Origin: Pelagibius sp037652055
GTDB taxonomy: Bacteria > Pseudomonadota > Alphaproteobacteria > Kiloniellales > Kiloniellaceae
Length of the DNA stretch: 64,000 nt
NCBI RefSeq assembly: GCF_037652055.1
Contig: NZ_JBBKAH010000004.1
Span: 360,925-424,924, forward strand
Direction: 5' to 3'
This document shows positions 56,255 to 64,000 of the stretch, piece after piece. Position 1 is the first letter of the stretch. Every line of letters starts with the position of its first letter. Below the pieces are notes generated by a model. That model did not search any database. It was not told the DNA's origin and saw only the letters and a program-made list of their open reading frames with translations. Both the position numbers and the translations under genes were made by a program.

Positions 56255-56716
56255 CTACTGCCCGCAGCCGCAGGACTGCGCCTGCGGCGGCTTCTGCGCC
56301 TGCTGGGCGTAGAGGCGTTCCTGGGCGGCGAGGAGGGACCGCATCAGCGTGCCCAGGGGACCCATGCCGCGAAGCGCGGCCGGCTTTTTGAAGGCGTCGA
56401 TGTCCGTGCGGGTGAGGTCGCCGGCGATGACGGCTTCTACGAGGGTGACGCAGAATTCGCTGGCGGCCCTTTCGGCGGGGACGTCGAAGAGACCGCCGAG
56501 AAAGCTGTCGATGTAGGGATCGCTGCCGTTCGCGGTCAGCGAGCGCTCGCAGGCGGCCTCGCCGGTCTCGCGCCGTTCGGGATGGCCGCGCACCTGCTCC
56601 AGGATCGTCGGCAGATGGGTGCTTCTGATCTCGCGCGGGCTGCCGTCCGGCGTGGCGCAGGCCGACAGCGTCAGGGTGACGGCCAGCAGCGCGGCCACCG
56701 CCGCGAAGAGCCTCAT
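56255..56716 (-). CDS. Lipoprotein of unknown function, paralogue of upstream gene
   Basis: 153 residues with a short signal peptide and lipobox LSAC. The core has a spaced two-cysteine pattern (AACERSLTANG, then SEFCVTLVEAVIAGDLTRTD) with LFDVPAERA between, and ends in SCGCGQ. The same pattern occurs in the gene just upstream, which overlaps by four bases, so the pair likely arose by duplication. The family is not one I recognise. Confidence 0.65.
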   Translation of the reverse strand: MRLFAAVAALLAVTLTLSACATPDGSPREIRSTHLPTILEQVRGHPERRETGEAACERSLTANGSDPYIDSFLGGLFDVPAERAASEFCVTLVEAVIAGDLTRTDIDAFKKPAALRGMGPLGTLMRSLLAAQERLYAQQAQKPPQAQSCGCGQ

Positions 56717-57168
56717 TGGCCGGCCTCCGGGCGCTGCGGCGGCGCGTTGCCCAGGTGATGCGCGAAGTAGACGGTGCGCAGCAGGCGGCCGGCCTCCACG
56801 GCCTCGCGGTCCTTGGGCGTGCCGCTCAGCACCGGCGCCAGGTTGTCCTCGGTAAGGGTGCCGGCGACGATACTGCGGATGATGGCCCGGCAGAGGGCCG
56901 GAATGGCGTCGCTTCGGGGCACGTCCAGGAAGCTCGCCATCACGGCGCGATAGTCGGCTTCCTTGTCGGAATCCTCGATGGCCCCGACGCAGTTCTCGGC
57001 GGTGGCTTCGGGCGACAGCGTGCCGCTGCGCAGGCTGCGCACCGCCTCCAGCATCTCTTCCTCCAGAGAGGTCGCCGCCGCCGGGGCAACCATCAGAGAT
57101 GCGGCCAAGGACGGGCCGATGATCATCGCCACGGCAAAACGCAGCGGCCGCTGCCCCCTCAACGTCAT
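56713..57168 (-). CDS. Exported protein of unknown function, paralogue of downstream gene
   Basis: 151 residues with a signal peptide ending near VAPAAAT. The core reads AENCVGAIEDSDKEADYRAV, FLDVPRSDAIPALCRAIIRS and IVAGTLTEDNL, matching the downstream lipoprotein in the order Cys, DVP, Cys, GxLT. It has no lipobox, so it is probably periplasmic and soluble. The ATGA overlap suggests translational coupling and a joint role. Confidence 0.65.
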   Translation of the reverse strand: MTLRGQRPLRFAVAMIIGPSLAASLMVAPAAATSLEEEMLEAVRSLRSGTLSPEATAENCVGAIEDSDKEADYRAVMASFLDVPRSDAIPALCRAIIRSIVAGTLTEDNLAPVLSGTPKDREAVEAGRLLRTVYFAHHLGNAPPQRPEAGQ

Positions 57169-57279
57169 GTGCAGTCTCGCTCCTGCGCCTTAAGGTCGTA
57201 TGTCAGGCTAGCAGCTTTGCCCTTCACGCGGAATGCGTCCGCGCCGGGAGGCAGGCATTTCCGCAGCAGGCTATGAAGC

Positions 57280-57825
57280 TCACTTCTTCTTCTTCACCGC
57301 TTCGGCGTCAGCACGGATCGCGGCTTCGATCATGCGGCAGGCCTCGTCGGCCTCGGCCCAGCGCTTGATCTTCACCCACTTGTCGGCTTCCAGGTCCTTG
57401 TAGTGGGCGAAGAAGTGGGCGATCTGGTCGAGCAGGATCTGCGGCAGTCCGCGGTACGAGGAGACATTGGAGTAGTAGGGGTGCAGGCTGTCCACCGGCA
57501 CCGTCAGAACCTTCTCGTCCTCGCCGGCCTCGTCCTCCATCACCAGCATGCCGATCGGCCGCACGCGAACGACCGCGCCCGGGATCACCGGAATGTTGTT
57601 GGCGATCAGCACGTCGACGGGGTCCCCGTCGTTGGACAGGGTGTGGGGGACGAAGCCGTAGTTCAGCGGGTACTGCATGGAGGTGTGCAGGAAGCGGTCG
57701 ACGAAGATCGCACCGGAATCCTTGTCCATCTCGTACTTCACAGGGTGCGCGCCGAGCGGCACTTCAACTATCGCGTTAAGGTCCCAGGGCGGGTTCTTGC
57801 CGACCGGAATTTTGCTGATATCCAA
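57280..57825 (-). CDS. ppa: Soluble inorganic pyrophosphatase
   Basis: Family I, Mg2+-dependent cytosolic enzyme that hydrolyses pyrophosphate to phosphate. The 181-residue protein has the substrate-binding VEVPLGAHPVKYEMDK, the metal-binding signature DGDPVDVLI and KVLTVPVD. The C-terminus ends in a lysine run. The promoter must lie in the 366-bp gap shared with the sensor kinase gene. It coexists with the membrane pyrophosphatase. Confidence 0.97.
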   Translation of the reverse strand: MDISKIPVGKNPPWDLNAIVEVPLGAHPVKYEMDKDSGAIFVDRFLHTSMQYPLNYGFVPHTLSNDGDPVDVLIANNIPVIPGAVVRVRPIGMLVMEDEAGEDEKVLTVPVDSLHPYYSNVSSYRGLPQILLDQIAHFFAHYKDLEADKWVKIKRWAEADEACRMIEAAIRADAEAVKKKK

Positions 57826-58191
57826 CGATTTCTCCTGGTTATCCGGCGGGGCGGCCTCATTTTTCGCTCCGCCGGAGGTTCGTGCTCTTTACCAATTGTT
57901 AACGTCGCGGGCCTATTAATAAACCGTTAGCGCGAGACTTCGCACAAGCGAAAAGATCAGGTCAAACAACTGATTCGTATAATAAATTGTCGCATCTCTG
58001 TACGGGCTCGATCGGCGAGAGTGACGATTTTTCCGCCCGGAGGCGGCGGGCGAAGGTGAAGATACATTAACTGTGGCTCTATGCACCCCCCGGTGCCGTT
58101 CGGCAAGGGGGGAGTACGGCGCAAGGACGGTGCCGGCGGGCTCCGTCCTCCGGGCCTATGAGCAGCGTCTTGCGATGCGGTGTGGAACGAG
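57826..58191. other. Divergent gap between ppa and the sensor kinase
   Basis: The 366 bp hold no gene that I can see. A perfect -10-like TATAAT is at 57978-57983 without a clear -35. At 58086-58112 the nested repeats CCCCCC/GGGGGG and TGCCG/CGGCA form a hairpin about 80 bases before the kinase start, in its likely leader. Confidence 0.5.
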
Positions 58192-60402
58192 ATGAGCGTG
58201 AAGGACAACCACAAGCGTCCGCTTCTGTCGCGTTGGCCGGCGGCCTTCATCGCCGCGGTGCTGATCGGCACGACGGCGCTCGTCCTCTACGTCGAAGCCA
58301 GCGTGTCCAAGTTGAAGCAGGTGCTGCCCGTCGAGGTGCTGCGCCAGGAGCGCGACGTCGTCTTCATGATCGACGACCTCGCCGCCCTGCAGCGGGCGAT
58401 CCGCGAGGCGCGCGGCCAGTCCAGCATCGAGCGCCGCCAGGCAATCGTCGACCGCATCGATCTCATCGAGCGCCGCGTGCGCGACATGACCGAAGCTTAT
58501 TCATTCAGCAACCAGATGGGCATCGCCTCGATGCACGGCACCCTGCGCCCGGTCGCAGCCGATTTGAAGCTGTGGCTGAAGGATGGGGTGCAGGGCCTGG
58601 CGCCGGATTCCGACGTGGTGCTCGACCTCGCCTCGGAGCGCATCGCGGCGGCGCGTCAGGACATCGTCAAACAGTTCGGCGAGGCCAACGCCAGCGCGCT
58701 GGCCATGCTGCAGGAGGAAGCCAGCAGCCTGGAGCGCTTCCGCGGCGCCCTCATCCTGGTGGTCATCGTGGTCGCCTCGCTGACGGTCGTGCTGGTCGCC
58801 TTCATCTTCCGCGAGCGCCGCTCCGAAATGGCCGCGGCGGCGGCGCAGCAGCGCCTGCGCGAGTCCATCGAATCACTGGCCGGCGGCTTTGCGCTGTTCG
58901 ATGCCAACGAGAAGCTGGTGCTGTGCAACCGGCGCTACGGCGATCTCTATGCCGGCGTGCGCGACATGCTGATCCCCGGCATGCGCTTCGAGGAACTGAT
59001 CACCGCGGCGGCGCGCTCGGGCAACTTCCCGGAGGCCAACGACAGCGCCGATCTGTGGATCAGCAAGCAGTTGCAGCACTTCCGCAATCCGGGCCGACCC
59101 TTCGAGATCGAACTGCGCGACGGCACCTGGTTCCGTGTCGCCGAGCGCCGCACCGCCAACGGCGGTTTCGTGGTGATCAGCACCAACATCACCGAGCTGC
59201 GGCGCCGGGAATCCGAACTGCGCAGCATCGGTGAGGAACTGCGCCACAAGAACGTGCTGCTCGACGCCGCCCTCGACAACATGGCGCAGGGCCTGGCGAT
59301 GTTCGACGTGAACCAGCGCATGATCATCTGCAACCAGCGCTTCCTCGATCTCTACAACTTGCCCGGCGGCATGGCGCAGCCGGGGACCGAGCTGGCCGAG
59401 ATCCTCGACTACACCGCGCGCATGGAGAATCTGTCGTCGGAGCAGGCGCGCGCCCTGCGCCACCGCCGCCTGGCCACCGCCGCCAGCCTGGAAGAGACCA
59501 CCGTGCAGGACTTCCTGTCCAACGGGCGGGTGATCAGCGTGGTGCACCGGCCGATGCCCGGCGGCGGCTCGCTGGCGACCTACGACGATGTCACCGGCAG
59601 CTACAGCGCCGAGCGCCAGCTGCGCCTTGCCAAGGAGGAGGCCGAGCTGGCGAGCCGCGCCAAGTCCGACTTCCTGGCCAACGTCAGCCACGAGCTGCGC
59701 ACGCCGCTGAACGCCATCATCGGCTTTTCGGAGATCATCAAGGACCAGCTGTTCGGGCCGATGGGCAACCAGCGCTACCGCGAGTACGCCATCGACATCC
59801 ACGACAGCGGCACGCACCTGCTGAGTCTGATCAACGACATTCTCGACCTCTCGAAGATCGAAGCCGGGAAGTTCGAGCTGAACGAAGAAGCCATCGACCT
59901 GGAAGCCTGCACCAAGTCCTGCTTCCGCATCATGCGCGATCGCGCGGAGGAAGCGGGGGTCATGCTGCAGCACAGCTTCCCGCGCCAGCTGCCACGCCTG
60001 AAGGCCGACCCGCGCGCGGTGAAGCAGATCCTGCTGAACCTGCTGTCCAACGCGGTGAAGTTCACGGACCCGGGCGGCCGCGTGGTTGTCTACGGCACCA
60101 CCGACGAGAACGGCGGCCTGGAGTTGCACGTCGAGGATACCGGCATCGGCATCGCCGAGGTCGACATCGCCAAGGCTATGGCCCCCTTCGGCCAGGTCGA
60201 CTCTTCGCTGAGCCGCAAGTACGAGGGCACCGGCCTCGGCCTGCCGCTTACCCGCCACCTGGTGGACCTGCACGAAGGGTCGCTGACCCTGCAGAGCGTG
60301 ATGGGCCAGGGCACGCAGGTAACCATCGTGTTCCCGCACCAGCGCGTGATGGGCAACACGGTGCCCTTCGAGCCGCGGCGGGCGCTCGGCACTGCAGTCT
60401 GA
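58192..60402 (+). CDS. PAS-containing sensor histidine kinase
   Basis: 736-residue inner-membrane kinase. TM1 is near residues 15-34 and TM2 near 185-205, with a helical periplasmic domain between. Two PAS domains follow (LAGGFALFDANEKLVLCNRR from about 228, and NMAQGLAMFDVNQRMIICNQ from about 363). HisKA has the phosphorylated His500 in FLANVSHELRTPLNAI; HATPase_c shows ILLNLLSNAVKFT and VEDTGIGIAE. No receiver domain or adjacent response regulator is present. I use the ATG at 58192 rather than the GTG four codons earlier. The stop lies in a 13-bp triple repeat. Confidence 0.9.
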   Translation: MSVKDNHKRPLLSRWPAAFIAAVLIGTTALVLYVEASVSKLKQVLPVEVLRQERDVVFMIDDLAALQRAIREARGQSSIERRQAIVDRIDLIERRVRDMTEAYSFSNQMGIASMHGTLRPVAADLKLWLKDGVQGLAPDSDVVLDLASERIAAARQDIVKQFGEANASALAMLQEEASSLERFRGALILVVIVVASLTVVLVAFIFRERRSEMAAAAAQQRLRESIESLAGGFALFDANEKLVLCNRRYGDLYAGVRDMLIPGMRFEELITAAARSGNFPEANDSADLWISKQLQHFRNPGRPFEIELRDGTWFRVAERRTANGGFVVISTNITELRRRESELRSIGEELRHKNVLLDAALDNMAQGLAMFDVNQRMIICNQRFLDLYNLPGGMAQPGTELAEILDYTARMENLSSEQARALRHRRLATAASLEETTVQDFLSNGRVISVVHRPMPGGGSLATYDDVTGSYSAERQLRLAKEEAELASRAKSDFLANVSHELRTPLNAIIGFSEIIKDQLFGPMGNQRYREYAIDIHDSGTHLLSLINDILDLSKIEAGKFELNEEAIDLEACTKSCFRIMRDRAEEAGVMLQHSFPRQLPRLKADPRAVKQILLNLLSNAVKFTDPGGRVVVYGTTDENGGLELHVEDTGIGIAEVDIAKAMAPFGQVDSSLSRKYEGTGLGLPLTRHLVDLHEGSLTLQSVMGQGTQVTIVFPHQRVMGNTVPFEPRRALGTAV

Positions 60403-60433
60403 TCCCCCAGTCTGATCGCGGAGTCTGATCGCA
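60395..60433 (+). repeat. 13-bp tandem repeat across the sensor kinase stop codon
   Basis: Three units starting CAGTCTGATC (the third GAGTCTGATC) follow one another, with a partial CAGTCTGG further on. The first contains the TGA stop; the period is not a multiple of three. Confidence 0.75.
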
Positions 60434-60600
60434 GCCGATCCTCCCAGTCTGGTGCTGGCGGCGGGGCGTGCTAAGCCGCCGGTAGAGACGGATGCCGGGC
60501 GGTTTGCCGTTGACGCTGGCGACTGCCCAAAATCGCCTCGCAACTTTCACAACATATGGTATGCTACCTCTTAATTGGGGGTATATCAGGGGGCGAGGCC

Positions 60601-61128
60601 GTGAATCGGGCCTTCGATCCGGCTTCGCTGCCGGATAACAAGCTGCGTCGTCTATACGATTATTGGCGCTCACGCTGCAGGGAAAGCGGCTATCCCTCGC
60701 GTCTGGACATCGATCCGCTCGATATTCCCGAACTGCTGCCCAACGTCTTCCTGCTCGACGTCGTCGGAGACGCCGAGGATTTCGTGTTCCGCCTCGCGGG
60801 GACGCTGGTCGAGGACGTCTTCAGCATGTCCCTGCGCGGCAAGTCGATCACCGTCATCCACAAGGATGCCGGCACCCCGGTCCCGGTCGCCCAGCACATC
60901 GAGGTGGCCCGCGGGGCTGGGCCGCGCTACCGCGAGGGGATCGTGCTGGTGTCGGGCCGCGAGCATTGGAAGACCCAGCGCCTGCTGCTGCCGCTGTCGA
61001 GCGACGGCCGGCGCGTCGACGTGCTGATGGGCGGCGCGATCTTCATGCTGGGCGACCGCATCAGCGAAATGACGGCCGAACCCTGGAGCTATCCGCGCCC
61101 CGCCAACGACCCGCCGCTCGGTTTCTAA
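60601..61128 (+). CDS. PAS_5-family (PF07310-type) protein
   Basis: 175-residue protein made of a single PAS-like domain. It begins LRRLYDYWRSRCRESGYPSR, then IDPLDIPELLPNVFLLDVV, DFVFRLAGTLVEDVF, and ends SSDGRRVDVLMGGAIFML. Such short PAS_5 proteins are numerous in Rhodospirillales and their partners are unknown. I use the GTG at 60601 after GGGGGCGAGG because the DNA before it is A+T-rich and promoter-like; an in-frame ATG at 60556 would add 15 residues. It follows the sensor kinase by 198 bp. Confidence 0.82.
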   Translation: MNRAFDPASLPDNKLRRLYDYWRSRCRESGYPSRLDIDPLDIPELLPNVFLLDVVGDAEDFVFRLAGTLVEDVFSMSLRGKSITVIHKDAGTPVPVAQHIEVARGAGPRYREGIVLVSGREHWKTQRLLLPLSSDGRRVDVLMGGAIFMLGDRISEMTAEPWSYPRPANDPPLGF

Positions 61129-61162
61129 GGTCCCGGGTTTGGTTCTAAGGCCCTGGGTGTGG
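61123..61162 (+). repeat. 20-bp tandem duplication across the PAS_5 gene stop codon
   Basis: Two adjacent 20-base units match at 17 positions; both begin TTCTAAGG, so the TAA stop is duplicated but out of frame. The rest of the 206-bp gap to the bactofilin gene shows no gene. Confidence 0.75.
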
Positions 61163-61334
61163 GCTTCTGGCGGCATTGCGCGGAACCGCCTAATTTTTGC
61201 CTCACAACCGTGTTTCCCTCGTCCTTTAGTTTCTGTCGGACCGGCCGTCCGCTACGGCAGAATCCATTCGCCAGGAATCGGGGCGGCGTCTCCGCCAAAG
61301 CCTTGATCCTCCAGAGAGGGAGAACGAGCCCACC

Positions 61335-61976
61335 ATGAGTTTCATCAGTCCATCGCGCCGCGCACCGGGTACCTCCCCGGTCGCCCCCGCCACTGAAAGC
61401 GGCCCGGACACCGGCCTGGGCGCGCGTCCCGGCCCCGGCGCCGGCACCGCCGGCTTCGCCCGACCTGAACCGGCAGCCAAGGCGCCGCCGGCTGAAACGG
61501 CGGAAGCCTCCTCCCAGGGCACGCTGATCGTCGGCGAGGGCATCCACGTCAAGGGCGAGATCCAGTCCTGCACCACCCTGGTGGTGGAAGGCCGGGTCGA
61601 GGCGTCGCTGGAGGCGGCGGAACTCGCCGTGCGCGACGGAGGTGTCTACGACGGCAAGGCGGTGGTCGAATCCGCGCGCATCGGCGGGGTGTTCACCGGC
61701 GACCTCACCGTACGCGGCCTGCTGACCGTGACCGCCGGCGGGCGGGTCAGCGGCAGCCTGCGCTACGGCGAGCTGCGCATCGAGCAGGGCGGGCGCCTCA
61801 GCGGCGACGTCGACCTGCTGGCGGAGGAGGAAACCTCCGGCAAAGAGGCGCCGCCCCAGCCGGATGCCCGCGAGGCCGCGAAGGCCGCCGTCAGCAAGGC
61901 CCAGGCCGAGGGCCGGGCCAAGGCCGAGACGGACTCCGACCTCGAACAGAGAAAACGGGAGATGATCGCCCGCTAG
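61335..61976 (+). CDS. Bactofilin
   Basis: Cytoskeletal protein that polymerises without nucleotides and can organise cell shape or envelope enzymes. The 213-residue sequence has a Pro/Ala-rich N-terminal tail, then the beta-helix core (residues about 62-155) with TLIVGEGIHVKGEIQSCTTL, VEGRVEASLEA and GGRVSGSLRYGELRI. A charged helical C-terminal extension follows. It ends four bases inside the convergent desaturase gene. Confidence 0.9.
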   Translation: MSFISPSRRAPGTSPVAPATESGPDTGLGARPGPGAGTAGFARPEPAAKAPPAETAEASSQGTLIVGEGIHVKGEIQSCTTLVVEGRVEASLEAAELAVRDGGVYDGKAVVESARIGGVFTGDLTVRGLLTVTAGGRVSGSLRYGELRIEQGGRLSGDVDLLAEEETSGKEAPPQPDAREAAKAAVSKAQAEGRAKAETDSDLEQRKREMIAR

Positions 61977-62923
61977 CGGGCGCTCTCTGCACCGAGCCGT
62001 GCCCAGATCACCCGCTGCACTGCGGCATAGCCGCGGCTGCGCAGGGCGATCTGTGGCGCCAGCAGGCGGTCGGCCGCCGGCAGCGCGTGAAACGGCAGTG
62101 CCGGATAGGCGTGGTGCGCGCTGTGCAGGTTCATGTTCCAGCACAGCAGGCGCACGGCGGCGTTGCTGAGGGTGGTGCGGCTGTTGGCGAGCATGTCCGG
62201 CACTTCGGGACAGCCGCTGTGTTCGGCCAGCAGATAGAGCCTGAGAAAAGGCTGCCCGACCAGCGCCGGAATCACCCAGAGCCAGAGCAGCAGCGTGCTG
62301 CCGGCCGCCAGGCTGGCGGCGGCGGCGAGCGCATAGCCGGCGAGATGCCAGCGCGCCTCGCGCACGATGGCCGGGCGCCGCGGTGCGGGAACGTAGCGCT
62401 CCGTCACGCTTCCCCGCGCATGGCGCCAGGTCGTGGCGATGCGCTCGCGCCAGTAGGGCAGTCCCGAAACGTGGTGCAGGTAGCCGATGCGGCTGGTCAG
62501 CGGCCGGCCCGCCAGCTCCGGATCGCGCGCGCGGTCCTGGGTGAAGCGGTGGTGTTCCAGGTGGAAGCACCGGAAGTAATCGGCCGGCAGCAGCAGCAGG
62601 AAGCCCGCGGCGCGGGCCACGGCATCGTTCAGCGCGCGGCGGCGGAAGGCGGTGCGGTGGATCGTCTCGTGCAGCGGGGCGAAAAGGAACACCAGGACGA
62701 CGCCGTGAGCGAAGAGGGCCGGCACCACCCACAGCGTGCCGCGGCTCCACAGCAGCAGGCAGCCGGTCGCCGTCAGCATGGCGAGGTGCCCGCCCAGGCG
62801 GACGAGGCCTTTGCGGTCGCTGCGCGCCGCCAGCGACCGCAGCGCCAGCTTGCCGGGAGTGCTCCGGGGGTCGCCCTGGGAATCGCGCCGGATGCTATCG
62901 CTCGCTGGGCCCGCTGCGTCCAT
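61973..62923 (-). CDS. Fatty acid desaturase-family membrane protein
   Basis: 316-residue di-iron membrane enzyme. The three histidine clusters are present: HETIH, HLEHH (in FHLEHHRFTQ) and HSAHH (in NLHSAHHAYP), with membrane helices between. It could introduce a double bond or a hydroxyl group into an acyl or carotenoid-like substrate, which cannot be told from sequence. It lies 6 bp after fghA in the same direction. Confidence 0.85.
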   Translation of the reverse strand: MDAAGPASDSIRRDSQGDPRSTPGKLALRSLAARSDRKGLVRLGGHLAMLTATGCLLLWSRGTLWVVPALFAHGVVLVFLFAPLHETIHRTAFRRRALNDAVARAAGFLLLLPADYFRCFHLEHHRFTQDRARDPELAGRPLTSRIGYLHHVSGLPYWRERIATTWRHARGSVTERYVPAPRRPAIVREARWHLAGYALAAAASLAAGSTLLLWLWVIPALVGQPFLRLYLLAEHSGCPEVPDMLANSRTTLSNAAVRLLCWNMNLHSAHHAYPALPFHALPAADRLLAPQIALRSRGYAAVQRVIWARLGAESAR

Positions 62924-62929
62924 GGCGCC

Positions 62930-63775
62930 TCATCCGCAGAGGATCTTCGCGTGGTGGCGCAGGTGATCCTCGATGAAGCTGGCGATGAAGTAGTAGCTGT
63001 GGTCGTAGTCGGCCTGCATGCGCAGCTCGAACCGCTGACCGGCTTCCTCGCAGGCCTCGACCAGCAGGTCCGGCAGCAGCTGCTCGCTGAGGAAGGGATC
63101 CTCGACGCCCTGGTCGATGAACAGCAGCGCGTCGGACGGCTGCCGGCGGATGAGGGCGCAGGCGTCGTACTGGCGCCACAGCTCTTCGTCCTTGCCGAGG
63201 TAGCCGAGGAATGCCTTCTGACCCCAGGGAACCTGGCTGGGCGCGACGATCGGCGCGAAGGCGGAGACCGACTTGTAGGTGCCCGGGTTCTTCAGGTGGA
63301 TGGTGAGCGCGCCGTGGCCACCCATGGAGTGGCCCATGATGCCCTGGTGGCCCATGTCGGCGGGGAAGTGCTCGGCGATCAGCGCCGGCAATTCCTTGGT
63401 GATGTAGCTGTACATGTTGTAGCGCTGCGACCACGGCTTCTGGGTGGCGTCGAGATAGAAGCCGGCGCCGCTGCCGAAGTCGTAGGCGTCGTCTTCGCCG
63501 GGATAGCCGGCGCCGCGCGGGGAGGTGTCCGGCGCCAGCACCATGACCCCCAGTTCGGCGGCCACCCGCTGCGCGCCCGCCTTCTCTGTGAAGTTCGCCT
63601 CGGTGCAGGTGAGCCCGGAAAGATAGGTCACCAGCGGCACCTTCTTGCCGCCCCTCGATTGGGGCGGCTGGTAGACGGAGAAATTCATGGTGCCGCCGCA
63701 CAGCGCCGACTCGTGGCTGTAGAAGCCCTGCGTCCCCTCGAAGCAGCGCTGCTGGCTCTTCACTGTCAGATCCAT
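62930..63775 (-). CDS. fghA: S-formylglutathione hydrolase
   Basis: Esterase-D-type alpha/beta hydrolase that splits S-formylglutathione to formate and glutathione, the second step of formaldehyde detoxification. The 281-residue protein has VTYLSGLTCTEANFTEKAGA, the nucleophile elbow GHSMGGHGAL and the catalytic-His region ADYDHSYYFI. The ATG at 63775 follows AGGGGCGG. The class III alcohol dehydrogenase that makes its substrate is immediately upstream. Confidence 0.96.
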   Translation of the reverse strand: MDLTVKSQQRCFEGTQGFYSHESALCGGTMNFSVYQPPQSRGGKKVPLVTYLSGLTCTEANFTEKAGAQRVAAELGVMVLAPDTSPRGAGYPGEDDAYDFGSGAGFYLDATQKPWSQRYNMYSYITKELPALIAEHFPADMGHQGIMGHSMGGHGALTIHLKNPGTYKSVSAFAPIVAPSQVPWGQKAFLGYLGKDEELWRQYDACALIRRQPSDALLFIDQGVEDPFLSEQLLPDLLVEACEEAGQRFELRMQADYDHSYYFIASFIEDHLRHHAKILCG

Positions 63776-63938
63776 ATCCGCCCCTAGCTCTCTGATCTTA
63801 CGGAAGATCCGAGAAACGCGCTTACCCCGCCGCCCGTTCCCCGATTCGCCTTTCCAGACTCGGGCCATGATAGCGCCTTTGCCGGCCTTTCCGAATAGCG
63901 CGCTTCGCCTCGGCAGGCCGGGGTTCAACCCTGGCGTT

Positions 63939-64000
63939 TCAGTAGACGACGACCGATCGGATTGACTTGCCCTCGTGCATGAGGTCGAAGCCCTTGTTGA
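63939..64000 (-). CDS. Class III alcohol dehydrogenase/S-(hydroxymethyl)glutathione dehydrogenase, C-terminal end only
   Basis: The last 20 codons read NKGFDLMHEGKSIRSVVVY before the stop, matching the end of zinc-dependent class III alcohol dehydrogenases. This enzyme oxidises S-hydroxymethylglutathione formed from formaldehyde. The rest lies beyond the window. It is 163 bp upstream of fghA in the same direction. Confidence 0.88.
   Translation of the reverse strand, partial: NKGFDLMHEGKSIRSVVVY

Overview
The window is a contiguous stretch of a GC-rich (roughly two-thirds G+C) alphaproteobacterial chromosome. The gene content and order (glyA-nrdR-ribD-ribE-ribBX-ribH-nusB-thiL; DUF177-rpmF-plsX-fabH-ihfA-merR; ubiquinol-cytochrome c chaperone; membrane pyrophosphatase; PhaC; SPOR, bactofilin and PAS_5 proteins) fit Rhodospirillales in the broad sense (for example Kiloniellales-like marine bacteria). 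This placement is inference; no rRNA is present. Both ends cut genes: glyA lacks its 5' end and a class III alcohol dehydrogenase shows only its last 20 codons.

Layout: 1-7.3 kb is a co-directional housekeeping run (one-carbon metabolism, ribonucleotide reductase repressor, riboflavin pathway, NusB, ThiL, a FliL-like protein). 7.4-11 kb holds an MFS carrier and the proton-pumping pyrophosphatase with a strong terminator. 11-16.6 kb has BamE facing the cytochrome bc1 chaperone, then the L32/fatty-acid initiation cluster, IHF alpha, a MerR regulator and tRNA-Pro(GGG). 16.7-28.3 kb is mixed: YdcF, a SPOR lipoprotein, a HerA-like ATPase, CutA, a second MFS carrier, a VOC protein, a four-gene minus-strand operon (ECHDC3-like crotonase, MscS, CoA-binding protein, MetY-type sulfhydrylase) and a hotdog thioesterase. 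rplM-rpsI follows with a good promoter and terminator.

29.5-37.2 kb is the main accessory region. A tripartite tricarboxylate transporter is split into divergent arms: tctA plus a ComA (phosphosulfolactate synthase) relative on the minus strand, and tctC-tctB plus a GntR/UTRA regulator on the plus strand. A DUF3604/PHP-type putative hydrolase converges on the regulator. A palindrome centred on CTATAG lies on the hydrolase gene's putative -10 box, and weaker relatives lie at the tctA start and in the tctC promoter region. I read this as one locally regulated uptake-and-breakdown module for an unidentified, possibly sulfonated, carboxylate.

37.4-47.8 kb carries gamma-carbonic anhydrase, PHA synthase, an OmpA-like lipoprotein, LL-DAP/alanine-type aminotransferase, homoserine dehydrogenase, GlpX, RecJ and a DUF1194 von Willebrand protein. 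47.8-54.5 kb has tRNA-Glu(TTC), a GNAT protein, several small unknown genes (including a candidate 27-residue membrane peptide), a TadD-like TPR lipoprotein and a secreted beta/gamma-crystallin-like modular protein. 54.6-64 kb holds cobU and cobD, a paralogous pair of exported proteins, soluble pyrophosphatase, an orphan sensor kinase, a PAS_5 protein, bactofilin, a desaturase and the glutathione-dependent formaldehyde detoxification genes.

Two sequence-level themes run across the window. Short (12-20 bp) tandem duplications are frequent, and several straddle a stop codon, sometimes giving in-frame backup stops. Two diverged copies of a 157-bp element with 33-bp inverted ends sit downstream of genes about 23 kb apart.
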